This document shows, piece by piece, positions 50,401-60,487 of a stretch of DNA of 64,000 nt. Source of the DNA: Luidia sarsii (lineage: Eukaryota > Echinodermata > Asteroidea > Paxillosida > Luidiidae). Each line of letters opens with the position of its first letter. Position 1 is the stretch's first letter. Location: NCBI GenBank assembly GCA_949987565.1, contig OX465114.1, positions 9,492,564 through 9,556,563 on the forward strand, written 5' to 3'. The translations under genes and the position numbers were made by a program. The notes beneath the pieces were generated by a model. It had not been told where the DNA came from and did no database searches. It saw only the letters and a program-made list of their open reading frames with translations.

Positions 50401-53400
50401 CTTTTTTCCTTGTCCTTTTGTTTTTAAGGTTATCCCTGAACTAGTTTGGAAAATTTAATTGAAAAAATTGGCAAATAAAACTTTGACTGCACCGGGACTT
50501 GAACCCGAGACCTCTGGATTAACATACCAGTGCTCTTCCATCTGAGCTATCCAGCCCTTAGATGGTGGCCTTCCCTAATAGTCAACTAGTCTTTACCAGG
50601 TGGGGGCGCCAGTCAGAAGCAATTCGATCATTTACTGCCATATATCTACAGGGACCGCACCCTCGCTTTCATTAAGATGCAATTATAATTGGGACATTTT
50701 TATGCGAGACCCTTGGAGACAAATGGTTTAACGCTTCTCACTTGAGAGTTGAGACCCTAACCCCTGCAAAGACAGTTTTGACTATTTGCAAAGTCCCCCA
50801 CCTAAGGTCTGGATAGCTCAGGTGGTGGAGGGCTAGTACATTATGAAACCAGAGGCTTGGGTCCAGGCCTGGGGCCCAAATTGTGATCCAGTCAAATCAT
50901 TTTTGCTCTTTCATCGATTTCATTATTGAAGAGAATCACACCCCCACACTCTTTTGACAAAAATCTTTTAGAAGAGTTTGAGGTTCAGATTTCAGGCAGA
51001 GAGGATATAAACCCTCCTTCTTCCTACTTCTGGGAAGTTGCTCGGGGAAGTTTCACGTCTCGTTTAGTTCCCTTCATGTTTTCTGTAATGTGAAGATCCT
51101 TTTTCCGCTTGAAACACACACAAAACAGAAAAACAACATGCTGGCTCTCACTATCAAGTGGTCGTTACTTCACTCCTCCCCCTCACTATGTGCATACATG
51201 TACTTCCTCCTTTTTCATGTGGGCAGAGATAGAGCACCCATTGATCCCGCCATCCACAACAACTCAGGCCTTAATCACTGACAGTTGCAAGCAACAAAGG
51301 CTGGGGACTTTTAAGCCTCTTAATCCCACCTGGGTCAGAGCCCGACATCATTGTCCTTGCTGGACAGGACAAAAGCTCTGGCATAAATGAGTCAAAGCCT
51401 CATCTCTCACAGTAGTCCCTTCTATCTTCCCCCTCCAAAAAAAAAAAAATACCAACCAGGAAATGCGAGATAACCAAAGAGAGAGCAGATTTTGCGATGC
51501 TTGGCAGAGACAAAAACAAAAGACTCCCATGCTTCCCATTGTCACTATTGCATTGTCATCTTCAGTCCAATTTCCCCAGGACATCCACAGGAAATGAATC
51601 TGTGTCATCTGCAATCCTGGGAACAAGGTTGTTTTCTTTCACTATAGTCTAGCACATAACTATTGGCAGTGTACATAGTGCTTTGGGGTCAAGGCAAATG
51701 CAAACTAGAAATCATTCATTGGCACAACATAACAGCTAGGACCTCTCCCAAAGGCAGAAAAGCGGCCTGGATTTCTGGAAAGGTCCTGCTAGAATCGAAA
51801 ATGAAACATCCGGCCTTTCAGAAATTGAGGGGAATTTTGTTTAAGTCCCTGTCGCACATTTTCTTCACACTTTTCTTCTCTCCAAGTTCACACAAACAAT
51901 TGTGAAAGTTAAACAACTGAACAGGAACTTTTTGAACATCTTTGAAAAATGGCAAAGAAAACTTAGACTGGACTGGGACTCGAAACCGAGACTTATGAAA
52001 TTTGTTAGGTTTTTAATTTATTGTAGTAGCCCCTTTCTTCATTTGTTCATGCGTGTGTTGCCAACCTGTGCCTGGCAGTGTGCACTCGAAGTTCACCTTG
52101 CCCAGTACTCTTTCTGTGAAAGTACAGGCAGGCACCAATTTCAAATAACCTTCACAATGGTGTCAGCAACTCCCAAAACACCACCGTCTGCCATTCCAAA
52201 CATTACGGATCGTTGTTTGTGCAGAAAAAAAATAGGCAAACATACAGCCATAGGGCTGCTGGATATGCGAGAGTGATCACATTATATACACCGCGTGGGT
52301 TTTGTGAAATCTGAGAGCTCTATTAGAAATGGGTGCACACGGTGATCCACTCAGTCAGAAAATTCACTTTCAAAGGGCCATATTCTGTTTGTCATGGTAG
52401 CGGGTGATGTTTTAACTGGATATATATCCAAATGTCCAATTTGGGGTGTTAATTGGGAAAATGGCTAGGCTTTGTGCACCTGAGATTTTTTTATATTTAT
52501 TTTGTGGCTGCAACTTTGTGATATTGACTTTTGTATCCATCCGTCCTTCCCCAATTAAACCTCCCCATAATCCTTAGGAGCTGATTTATCGTCAAAATAG
52601 TTGTGCAACCTAAGAAAGTAATCCCACACAATGTCAGCACTCAATTTTTTCCCCAAAATTTACCAGTGTACTTCTGCCTCCTGAAAACTGCTTTTGAGCC
52701 ACTGCATACTGCTTTCTGGTTACTGAAACTGCTTTCAGGCCACTGCAAACTACTTCCAGGCCACTAAAACTGCTTTCAGGCCACTAAAACTGCTTTCAAG
52801 CAACTGAAAACTGCTTTCAGGCCACTGAAACTGTTTTTAGGCCACTGAAACTGCTTTCAGGCCATTAAAACTGCTTTCAGGCCACCACTGAAAACTGCTT
52901 TCAGGCCACTGAAACTGCTTTCAGGCCACTGAAACTGCTTTCAGGCCACTGAAACTGCTTTCAGGCCATTAAAACTGCTTTCAGGCCACCACTGAAAACT
53001 GCTTCCAGGCCACTGAAAACTGCTTCCAGGCCACTGAAAACTGCTTCCAGGCCACTGAAAACTGCTTCCAGGCCACTGAAAACTGCTTTCAGGCCACTGA
53101 AAACTGCTTCCTTTCTACCGTACTTCATACTACTAAGACCTGCTTCAGGCTACCTGGAACTGCCAAACTGAGTATCTAAATAATTCATTACACAGTAAAA
53201 TCTATACTCCGACTAAGCACTTAAACCAAACATTTTGAAAAATCAATCAAGCCACCCGGGAAATTGATATAATGGCCTGAGTGTCCAACCAAGACACAAA
53301 AGTTTTGGTCAAGTCTGTAATTTGCTTAAAACTAAGAAACTAAGACAAGAAAGTAGCATGCTTTGAGGAGATTTGTGTTTGTCACCAGCTCTTCAAGGAT

Positions 53401-56097
53401 GGCTACATATTTACGATTCGTTTCCTCAACCCACAAGCGGAAGATAAAGGTTGTTGCACATACCAATGGCTCATTTATTCACTTCATGTTTGTTTTGTAA
53501 GTAAGTTTTTACACACAGACACTTTTGCTTGGCAGACAAGGAAAGGCACAGTACAAACATTATTAAAAGGTAGATTTGAAAAAAGAGCAAAAACGTCGAC
53601 AGACAATCCAGACAGTATGTCAGGGAAATATTTGGTCGAGAACTGAGAACATTCCCCTCACTTGTGTTTATTTAAAAACTGCAGAATCATGTCACACCAG
53701 GTAAAGCAAGAAATCAGAAAGTGAAGAGTTTATCTCCAAAAGGGCAACACATCCATTTCTTTCACCCCTTTCCCTCCCCCCCCAAAAAAAAAAAAATTGG
53801 CAGAAAAGTGGGAGGAAACTAAAGCCTACAGCAGGGCATCTACTTGCATTTAAAGAAAATGGAAGGGCGACCCAACTCACTTATATACTGGGACGGGCCA
53901 CCTCAGATATTTGTCCCCCAAACTCCGTCACAATCACTCTCGAATAAGTGATCGCAAAGGCAGTGAGAATTGGCCCAGTGTAAAATAAAGTTTTGGGATT
54001 TTTTGGCTCGATTCCAAAGGATCATGGTGCATTTCTTTAGCCTTGTTTCCCATTTGTTTTGGTTTTTTGTGTGTTTTTGTGACTCATGAAATATCAAGAA
54101 GCATGTAAAACAATTTTAAAAGCAATGTTATTATTTATTGAGCAATTTATTGGCTGCCGAGAACTCTACACTAGTTCCAAGGCAAGCCCAACCCAAAAGT
54201 GAGAACATGGTGTTTGATTGCCTCATTTTGGGAATATACTCTTCAAGGGATGATGGTTATTGTGTGTATAAATGCAAGACTCTTTATGTCTTTTTGTCTT
54301 TCTTTCTTTTTTATGAATGTCGCCCAACACAAGGCCCCAAAAGGCCACTCAAGGTGAGGGCTAAAAAAGGTGATCAGGAAGAGAACCAGGAGCATAATAT
54401 ATAGATCAGGAGGAAGAAGGAATGTTCATGGTTGTTTTGAATTCAGACAAGTTATACGAAAGAGGGAAACAGGTTGCAGGTCAAGAATATACAGGATCTA
54501 GGCCTATATACAGGATAAGCAGAGATGAGATGTTTGGGGCTTTTTTTGAAACTGTGGCTTTGACTCAAGCTTAGTCCCTTCAAACAACTGGTGGATGAGC
54601 AGATTGTGAGGTATTTGCTGACTGTTCTAGTCTTGTTATCTTACACCAGCCAATTAAGGCTTGTATTTTGAAGCATTCTAATCAGGTGAAGTAGATGTAA
54701 CAAACTGCTTTAAAACAAACTTAAATGACTGATGTAATATACATTCTCAAGTACTGAGATCTTGACATTTTGATCCAAACAGGGCCTTTGACATATGGGC
54801 CGATCCTGCTAGGATTGAAACATCAGGCCCTTTCAATTTGGAATATCTGATGTATTTTACTTGTGAATATCTGAATTGGGAGCTCAAACCTTGACCTGAG
54901 TGGCCTTTCAGCCTTGTTTTGGGTGATCTTGCATAAAAGCCACAGTTCATTTGTAATATGATAAAACACAACAACCACCTACATATGACAAATGACATTT
55001 AAAACACTACAACGATTTTAGTTGGAGAAAGTCTTTTTCAGGGAGATTTGGAAAGGCATTTAAACAGTTCAAGCATGTAAAAAGAAGGATTTTTGTTAGA
55101 ATAGAATAGAATAGTCAGATGAAGTTAGCTTCAGGAGTTGTTTTCTACAACACCTACCTTGACCAGTGGTGAAACTTCCCTCAAGATGCAAAATCTCTTG
55201 ATTTTTTTAAGAATGTGCATACATGCAAATATAACACAGGTGGGTGATTTGGTGGATAAGAAAATAACAAAACAATATTATCAACCGGCCTCCTCTTGAA
55301 AGAAACAGGCCAAAGTCATAACATTTCATGTGTTTTTGTGAGGAAAAAAAAGACTGAATACAGAAACCTAAAATAATAAAAGGTTGGGACAAAAATGTTT
55401 AAAATCTAGGCAAGATAATGCAGTATTGGTCAGATGTTAATATCCAACTTAAAATTAAATGTCCATTATTTTACATCCTACAAAATGTATTTCTAAAGAT
55501 AATTTCATTCTTATTAAAAACCGTTTTGTAAATGTAATTTGTATGGTCACGGTTCGTACATCCAATTTTATGATCGACATATTTTCATTGATGAAAGAAG
55601 GGCTTTTAATAATAAAGCACGGTACTGTTATAGGTCAACTTGAGATTTTAGCCTAAAAAGGTTGAAATTTCTCATCAACAAAGTGGATGAACCATGTTTT
55701 TAATTTTTATTATTACATTAAAAATGCCTTCTTGTTGTTTGCATCCGCTATAATTATATGTAATAGTACTAATAGTATTCAGTAGTTGCGGTAGCCGTAA
55801 CCCTCAACCTCCCGAGGGTATGGTGAGGGTTATGCTTATGGTTACGGTTGCAGCTCCATGGTTACATCATGGTTACACTAAAATTAATAACAGTACTTAG
55901 TAGTAGCACTACTTCTATTAACGGTACTACTACTAGTACCATTTGTACTAATTGTACTAATCAGTAATTGTACCATTTTAGTAATAGTTTAGTAATACTG
56001 AAGTAATATTAAAAAGTAATATTAATAAGAGAAACAATAAACACAAACTTACCAGAAAGATAGTCTTCAGACCTTCGTTAATGAGTCGATCTCCCAT
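38295..56097 (-). CDS. NOX2: NADPH oxidase, NOX2/gp91phox type, complete, 13 coding exons
   Basis: Exons in order: 56097-56053, 48961-48866, 47602-47483, 46304-46050, 44788-44670, 44333-44253, 44022-43893, 43098-42985, 42316-42203, 40870-40632, 39914-39722, 39180-39056, 38418-38295; 1755 nt, 584 aa. The enzyme passes electrons from NADPH through FAD and two hemes across the membrane to make superoxide. Heme-ligand pairs His104/His118 ([16 protein letters not shown]) and His223/His236 ([15 protein letters not shown]) keep the NOX2 spacings of 14 and 13. HPFTLTS (352-358) is the FAD site. [13 protein letters not shown] (from 422) and FFCGP (to 554) bind NADPH. N160 (NGT) and N252 (NFT) are possible glycosylation sites. 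The end, FFYNKENF, copies that of human NOX2, and there is no EF-hand or peroxidase domain, so it is NOX1-3 type. NOX2-type enzymes need p22phox and cytosolic activators, not encoded here. Confidence 0.95.
38539..39022 (+). repeat. (ATGGG)n pentanucleotide array in NOX intron 12
   Basis: About 480 bp of GGGAT units with GGAAT, GGGGT and GGATC variants and a partly duplicated higher-order block. It starts about 33 bp inside the exon 12 donor. In the NOX transcript it reads (ATCCC)n. The Gly/Met/Trp/Asp frames are artefacts. Confidence 0.95.
39056..39180 (-). CDS. NOX2: NOX exon 12
   Basis: It codes [20 protein letters not shown] and [20 protein letters not shown]. Human NOX2 has [21 protein letters not shown] here. 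The donor is GTAAGT. Confidence 0.95.
39265..39665. repeat. 18-bp minisatellite (GGTTCCCATTTTCATTCC) in NOX intron 11
   Basis: About 400 bp of GTTCC(C/T)NTTTTCATTCCG-type units, roughly 18 bp, which keep a reading frame open because 18 is divisible by three. It lies between NOX exons 11 and 12. Confidence 0.85.
39722..39914 (-). CDS. NOX2: NOX exon 11: NADPH-binding lobe
   Basis: It codes [20 protein letters not shown] and [19 protein letters not shown]. The donor is GTGAGT. Human NOX2 has LKKIYFYWLCRDTHAFEWF here. Confidence 0.95.
40453..40535. mobile_element. MITE-like element D (GGGCCC...TATGAAATTGGGCCC), decayed
   Basis: The right end GCTTAAGCGGCTCTATGAAA with TTGGGCCC is clear, and the left end GGGCCCTTTTTCGAACGGCTC is diverged. 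A second partial end (CCAGCTCTATGAAATTGAGC) stops 27 bp before the NOX exon 10 donor. Confidence 0.55.
40632..40870 (-). CDS. NOX2: NOX exon 10: FAD/NADPH domain
   Basis: It codes [40 protein letters not shown] and [19 protein letters not shown]. The donor is GTGAGT and the Leu codon is split. Confidence 0.96.
41015..41183 (+). mobile_element. Family A hairpin-headed element with exact 14-bp target-site duplication
   Basis: Head arms GTGGGCCCGACGTTTCAATC and GATCGAAACGTCAGGCCCAC surround AGGACCTTTCTCAAAGG. The one-sided tail is GAGATTTGCATTTTGGTCAT, AGTCAGTAAGCAGTTTGCAA, then CATTTTTGTATATCACTC. TAACTTATTTAATC occurs exactly at 41001-41014 and 41184-41197, abutting both ends. It lies in NOX intron 9. 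Confidence 0.88.
42203..42316 (-). CDS. NOX2: NOX exon 9: FAD-binding motif
   Basis: It codes [20 protein letters not shown] and [18 protein letters not shown]. The donor is GTCAGT. Confidence 0.96.
42365..42560. repeat. ATCAATAATCAATTGCTGAT low-complexity repeats
   Basis: AT-rich diverged repeats of ATCAAT and CAATTGCTGATCATTAGAT in NOX intron 8, next to the exon 9 acceptor. Confidence 0.7.
42725..42968. repeat. GGTTGACAGCCAAT minisatellite at the NOX exon 8 donor
   Basis: About seventeen 14-bp GGTTGACAGCCAAT units, some with an added GCAT, starting 17 bp inside intron 8 from the exon 8 donor. Confidence 0.9.
42985..43098 (-). CDS. NOX2: NOX exon 8: last membrane segment and FAD-domain start
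   Basis: It codes [20 protein letters not shown] and [18 protein letters not shown]. The donor is GTATGA. Confidence 0.95.
43113..43258 (+). repeat. (GA)n tract
   Basis: GAGAGAGA/GACAGAGA low-complexity DNA in NOX intron 7. In the transcript it is a pyrimidine tract just upstream of the exon 8 acceptor. Confidence 0.85.
43610..43740 (+). mobile_element. tRNA-derived SINE, family S
   Basis: The leader end GTTGACCATTTGGGAAGGCC, the core GGCCGGACATCGCAGAATGG (decayed A box) and the tail CAATCAAAGTTTTCTTTGCC are present. Lies in NOX intron 7. Confidence 0.6.
43893..44022 (-). CDS. NOX2: NOX exon 7: extracellular loop
   Basis: It codes [20 protein letters not shown] and [23 protein letters not shown] matches the glycosylated NIT of human NOX2. 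The donor is GTAAGT. Confidence 0.93.
44253..44333 (-). CDS. NOX2: NOX exon 6: second heme-ligand helix
   Basis: It codes [20 protein letters not shown] and LLAHGTG, with ligands His223 and His236. The donor is GTGAGT. Confidence 0.95.
44670..44788 (-). CDS. NOX2: NOX exon 5
   Basis: It codes [20 protein letters not shown] and [19 protein letters not shown]. It holds one membrane helix. The donor is GTGAGA and the Arg codon is split. Confidence 0.92.
45355..45424. repeat. Long hairpin in NOX intron 4 (family C)
   Basis: Two 27-bp arms, TTCGATGAGGTTTTGCCCTG...GCTCGAC and its inverse, differ at one base and enclose a loop of about 16 bases. The left flank (ATAACATGATGCTTGCGTCG) recurs at 60065-60100 and inverted at 2130-2160. 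Confidence 0.8.
45817..45885. repeat. Foldback family B fragment
   Basis: TTTGCATTGACACCGTGTAT, CATCTCTTTTGAGACGG and GGCTCTCAGAAAAGAGCC are decayed pieces of the family B left arm. Confidence 0.45.
46050..46304 (-). CDS. NOX2: NOX exon 4: first heme-ligand helix
   Basis: It codes [20 protein letters not shown] and [20 protein letters not shown], then a Cys-containing loop with NGT. The ligands are His104 and His118. The donor is GTGCGT. Confidence 0.94.
46690..46990 (+). mobile_element. tRNA-derived SINE, family S, long 3' tail
   Basis: GTGCCCCCACCCCGGCAAAG, AGCTGGATAGCTCAGATGG and AGGTTCAAGTCCCGG are followed by a tail through CTAGTTCAGGGATAACCTGA to GTGGCTTCACTTTGAATCAA. The same core plus tail lies inverted at 50340-50600. 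Lies in NOX intron 3. Confidence 0.75.
47165..47295 (-). mobile_element. Family A element, decayed
   Basis: AATGTTGCAAACTGCTTTACTGAC (tail) is clear. The head is reduced to TGATCGTGATTCATGACAAG and GGACC. It lies in NOX intron 3. Confidence 0.5.
47483..47602 (-). CDS. NOX2: NOX exon 3
   Basis: It codes [20 protein letters not shown] and [27 protein letters not shown] is a NOX-family signature. The donor is GTAAGT. Confidence 0.96.
47937..48172. mobile_element. MITE-like element D, complete
   Basis: The terminal inverted repeats are GGGCCCAATTTCATAGAGCC with GCTTAAGCG, and inverted at the right end GGGGGCAATTCCATATAGAG with CCGCTTAAGCGCC. It has an AT-rich, non-coding interior. Related copies lie at 48391-48616 and 48597-48807. 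Confidence 0.75.
48391..48616. mobile_element. MITE-like element D
   Basis: The left end is GGGCTAATTTCATAGAGCCA and the right end is CGCTTAAGCGGCTCTATGAA with ATTGGGC. The ends pair as inverted repeats. Confidence 0.65.
48597..48807. mobile_element. MITE-like element D, overlapping its neighbour's end
   Basis: The interior (TTCCTTGTGTAAACAGGATT) and the right end GGTGCTTAAGCGGCTCTATG with ATATTGGCCCCTGG match the 47937 copy. It ends about 58 bp before the NOX exon 2 donor. Confidence 0.6.
48866..48961 (-). CDS. NOX2: NOX exon 2
   Basis: It codes [20 protein letters not shown] and [12 protein letters not shown]. The donor GTAGGT keeps phase 0 and gives [19 protein letters not shown] at the join. 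Confidence 0.93.
50340..50690 (-). mobile_element. tRNA-derived SINE, family S, full-length minus copy
   Basis: On the minus strand: TAAATGATCGAATTGCTTCT and GACTGGCGCCCCCACC (leader), GGGCTGGATAGCTCAGATGG (A box), CGGGTTCAAGTCCCGG (B box), then the same long tail as at 46690-46990. Lies in NOX intron 1. Confidence 0.8.
50750..50910 (+). mobile_element. tRNA-derived SINE, family S, diverged
   Basis: GACTATTTGCAAAGTCCCCC, GGTCTGGATAGCTCAGGTGG and a decayed B box precede GATCCAGTCAAATCATTTTT. Lies in NOX intron 1. Confidence 0.6.
52670..53115. repeat. 20-bp minisatellite (AAACTGCTTTCAGGCCACTG)
   Basis: About twenty units with one to three base differences and occasional CCACCACTG insertions. 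They lie in NOX intron 1. Confidence 0.92.
54755..54845. mobile_element. Family A head, decayed
   Basis: GACATTTTGATCC, AGGGCCTTTGACAT and the inverted arm GGATTGAAACATCAGGCCC are visible. No tail is clear. Lies in NOX intron 1. Confidence 0.5.
56053..56097 (-). CDS. NOX2: NOX exon 1 (coding part)
   Basis: It codes [15 protein letters not shown], like human NOX2 MGNWAVNEGLSIFVI, then GTAAGT. The 5' UTR and promoter lie above 56097. Confidence 0.92.
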
Positions 56098-57875
56098 CTT
56101 AAGGCAATATCAGTCAGACGACCGGACGACTTATCGAAGAAGGAAAAAACGGGACTGTAAAGTCACCGGCGAAGGCCCAGTTCACCGGACGCTCCCCGTT
56201 TTGGGGGCCGAGCGGTACGGGTCACAGATCCGTCCAGCTGCGCTGCTCACGCTGAGTGTTAGAATCGCGGCCCCGGTTACAAAAAGTTCCCGCAGAGTCC
56301 CCGAACGACCTTTTGACGTTCCCTCACAAAACTACAGTGTAAGAATGAACATGTCCCAGTGACGGCAAAGAGGGGGAGAAAGAGAGAGAATGACTGAACA
56401 CACTTCCCACACTGCACGCCGAAGTTGCCGAACCCAAATCGCTGTACTCCCTGGTAGGATCCCACGCCCTGTGATCACCAGACCGTGAAAATACATGCAC
56501 TTCTGTAACGACTATTCCGGTCCCAGAGGACGTCCACTTGCGGTGGTCTAAAACTGATTATCATTCAGTGGCCCAAAGCTGCACGTAGGCGTAGGATTTT
56601 CTTTTCTTTTCAACTCGTTTCCTGGTAGCTATCTGTTGTTAAGGAAATAATTCCTCAGACTGTCCACAGGACCAATGAATCGGCTGCTTTTTAACTTCCA
56701 CCTGTTATTGTTGGGCTCATGTTTCAAACCTGAAACATGAGCTATAGTTGCGGTAAACATGAGCTCGGTTTATTATTTTTTGGTTTGAGCTCTCTTTACT
56801 TTGGATAATTTGACAAAGTAGAAGTTGTCCTTTTTATTTGTGTGAATTGTGACTTTCACTTTTGAGCGTTTTGCTTTCTTTTTCAATTCTGCTTCTTTGT
56901 TTCCCCCTTTTTTTATTTCTCTGTCTTTGAGAAAGTCCTACTGGTATCAAAAACGTCAGGCCCTCATATATTTTGCCATTTCAAATGTTGATTTATGTTT
57001 TAAAAAATTCTTTCCAAATTTCATCTGTTAACATTTTTGCAACATTATTTATCAGAATTCCACATTATTGGAAATTACAAGCAATACTGATAACAAAATC
57101 GACTGCAATGCAGAAACAAATTAAGTTTGGGTGTAATCCAAATCAATCTTATCAAAACTGTTTCAGAATTGTTCTTTGACAAACCTCAGTCACTTCTTTT
57201 CATGATTATCGAAGCCCCCCTAAACACACACGCAAATGGGACAAACACACATCAACAACAACAAAAATAAAATAAAACTTCCTCTGCAATAAATTTACCG
57301 GTAACCAAAATTGACACCCCCACAAATAGAAATGTGTTAGAGATAAAATATATTTTATGGGTAAACAAAGGTTGTTGACAAATAAGGAAAACAGCCTCTG
57401 GACAGTCTGCAATCAGGGATGGATCAGAAAATGAGGAAAGAAAGTGGGATTCCAATACAAAAATACTGATTCCTGGGAAACTTGATGGGCACGATTTGAC
57501 AAGCATCTAATGTCGATGTCAAATATTCATCAGAGGGCTCCTCTCTCTTGATGTCTCTGCTAACCAGCATCTTTCAAACAGCCCCCCCAAAAATTGATTG
57601 GACTGATACAACAGTGTTCTACTAAAACAAACATTTGATTCAGAGTCTATTTCTTTTAGTGTTTCAATGCAAAGGCCCATATAAGTAACAAAATGATTAT
57701 TTTATCAGGTAGAATTGTCGGGGGCCTATTAGGTAGACCATACAGTATCAGGTCGCCTATACTACATTGTATTAGGTATTCTATATCTGTAGTATGAGGT
57801 ATATGCACTACATTATAGTATAGTACCAGGTATACTGTGTGCCAATAGGTATACTATTAAGTATTGACTTAAAGT

Positions 57876-57987
57876 GATTATACAAAAATGTTGCAAACTG
57901 CATACTGACTAAAATTACCAAAATGCAAATCTGAAAATTTAGTGGGCCTGACGTTTTGATCCTTGCAGGACCTTTCTCAAAGGCAGA
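57876..57987 (-). mobile_element. Family A element, 5'-truncated
   Basis: The full tail (TATACAAAAATGTTGCAAAC, TGACTAAAATTACCAAAATG) and one head arm (GTGGGCCTGACGTTTTGATC, GGACCTTTCTCAAAGGCAG) end at the hairpin apex. This is what truncated reverse transcription would leave. Confidence 0.8.
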
Positions 57988-58821
57988 GTGACAAGGACAA
58001 CACAGATACAAGCACATGATATCATTTGAATAGCGGAACCTATTGGTAAGGCCAAATGGTGGTACATGTACCGGTACTTTTACTGGCCCATCCTGTGTGC
58101 AGTGTGTACACAGGTGATCAGTACCCATCGGTTGGCAATTGTTTGGCCTTCTAAACTGGCATGTGTACTGAAGTCAATGAAGGAAGCTTCATCAGTCATG
58201 TTTTACACAAATCCGGATCAGTGATCCATGCACAGGTTCCTGCACTACACAACACAGTTTTTGGATGAGGGAACCAGTTTTAAATCAAAGATTTTCAAAA
58301 TAACAAGCTTCAGCTATGCCTTCGGCTTCATCTCTGCTTTCCAAAAGCTGAACACACAGGTTGGAGCTCTTTGCTGAAGTTGAACCTTTGGATTATTTTT
58401 CAAAACACGGTATAAACGAAGCCAATAGCCTCCTGTGTTCATGCCTTGGACTTACAAGTCAAAAGCAATAAATACAAGTCAAAAGCAATTGACATCGCAT
58501 CGCAATGTGGTTTGTAATCCAACACTTACACGAGGAAGAGCATTCGTGCTTAATCAGCTCTATGATCCACGCACTGGTTCCCACACCACATAACAATATT
58601 GTCAATGAAGGGAACCAGTGAGCAGACTCCTGACCCAAACTCCATCCATTCCACTCTAAACCATATATAACCAGAACATTTGGGGGATATTTCTTCATAT
58701 GTCATAGTACATATGGGGGATATATTTGTCTGCTTCCCTGATCCATCCCTGACTCTAATATCACCTATTGCCCCAGAAAGAAATACATTTCTACGAGAAA
58801 TAACTTACTCTATACTATATA

Positions 58822-59121
58822 CAGGAGTAATAGGTTTGCGGTTACACCATGTACAACTTTCTCTTTTGTGAATATATGTGGTTCTGTGGTTCGGAAAACT
58901 GGAGGAACTCGACGTTTCGAACATTATACTCTGTTCATCTTCATGAGACTGAAGACAAACAGACTATACTGTTTGAAACGTCTGTTTGAAACGTCTGTTC
59001 GACTGTAGACGAACATAGTATACTGTTCGAAACGTCGAGTTCCTGCAGTTCTTTTCAGAACCACACATACTCAAAAAAGAGAGAGTTTTACATGGTGTCA
59101 CCGCAAATCTATTACTCCTGC
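58822..59121. mobile_element. Foldback family B element, longest copy
   Basis: The ends AGGAGTAATAGGTTTGCGGT and, inverted, AGGAGTAATAGATTTGCGGT differ at one base in 20. Inside, GGAGGAACTCGACGTTTCGA pairs with TCGAAACGTCGAGTTCCTGC. It is non-coding. Confidence 0.78.
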
Positions 59122-60149
59122 TATTCTCACCATGAAAACCTTCAAATCTCATTTTACTCTGTCTAAATACAGCTATTATATTAGACTAATTTCATTAGAC
59201 CTGTTCATCTTTCCTGACAATTTGACCAGGGTCCAATTCAGATCGAAACCCTTTTTAAGTATAAACCCCACTTTCTATAGTAGAAATGTCCTTCTGTACA
59301 TGATCTGATGGGGAAGAATTTGGAATCAAAATGATGATTCACTAAAGAACACAGGGTGTATATTGACACACCAGATGGATTGAACCTGAAAAACATTATG
59401 GTAAATAGTGCCAGGAAACAACAGTCCATGAAAAGAAATTCTAAAGAAATTTCTAAAGAAATTCTTTCCTTTTTTTCCCCTTTTTTAATTTTTGTTTAGC
59501 AATCTCAGTTTTGGTTCTGGTTCCAGTTCTTCACATCCTCACATCCAATTCAAAGTTACATGAATTGTAACAGAAGTTTTATGAAATCTGATATGAAAAT
59601 GCAACTGTTTTAAACGGCACCGAAGCTTCACTTTCAACAAGGAATCAAAGGGTATTTTTTTTCTCTCAGCTGCCTGGTAGGGATAAAACTGGAGCCTGAG
59701 TTAGGGGGATTGGTAAAGGACCTTCCCGTCATGATTCTCAAGTTTCTCTTTTTCGGCAGCTGCTTTTGATTAACCAAAAAATTTGATGCCGAGAAAAGTC
59801 ATTGCCCACAAAGTCTTCAATAGGAAAACTATTGAAAAATGCTTGGATTTACTGAATCTTGCTAAATCCCTTACAAAGTTCTTTTTAAAAAAAATGCTAG
59901 TTTGAGGGCACCCCCATTCCCATGGATCTATCCTTAGGCTTTTGGAGTGGTCATCACCTCTTCTCGTACTTCTTGAGACTCTCTGGGGGGGAAAAAAAAC
60001 AGAAGAAATAATGTCAAAACTCTTCAAGTTCAGAGAAAAGAGACTTCTATTTGCCAAAGAAAGTTGTATAGATATTACATGATGTTTGTGTCAAGGAGAA
60101 AGTAATGAGAACAAAGTACCTTTGAAACTTAAATTTTCGATCTCTTAAA

Positions 60150-60295
60150 TCAAAAGGCCCTGATGTTCCGATCTTAGCAGGAACTTTCTCAAAGGCAGAA
60201 AGGTCCTGCTAGGATCGAAACATCAGGCTCTCAAAATCTAAGAGATTTGCATTTTGGTAATTCTATTCAGTAAGCAGTGTGCAATATTTTTTTTC
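60150..60295 (+). mobile_element. Family A element with both head arms and tail
   Basis: The arms are GGCCCTGATGTTCCGATC and GGATCGAAACATCAGGC, the apex is TTTCTCAAAGGCAGAAAGG, and the tail is GAGATTTGCATTTTGGTAAT with CAGTAAGCAGTGTGCAAT. Confidence 0.75.
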
Positions 60296-60487
60296 ATTTA
60301 TCAAAAAGTTTAGAAGGTAAAAGAACTTGAGAGTTTTGATATACCAGAAACTTCTAGAACACTCTGTTTACAATCAAAGAATTCAGGCCAACTAATTTTA
60401 AGACTTGAAAATTTCAGCCTTAACCAGAGAGCAGTTATTGCAATAATTGAACTTTTTCTGTGGTGTTTTTTTAAAGAAAGAAGTTAT

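Larger units (their letters stand above)
56098..60487. other. Region between NOX and MPC1
   Basis: 56098-56480 is GC-richer and probably holds the NOX 5' UTR and promoter. Beyond that are family A copies (56915, 57876, 60150), a foldback B element (58822) and an AGGTATACTA-rich stretch near 57720-57850. No gene is seen. Confidence 0.5.
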
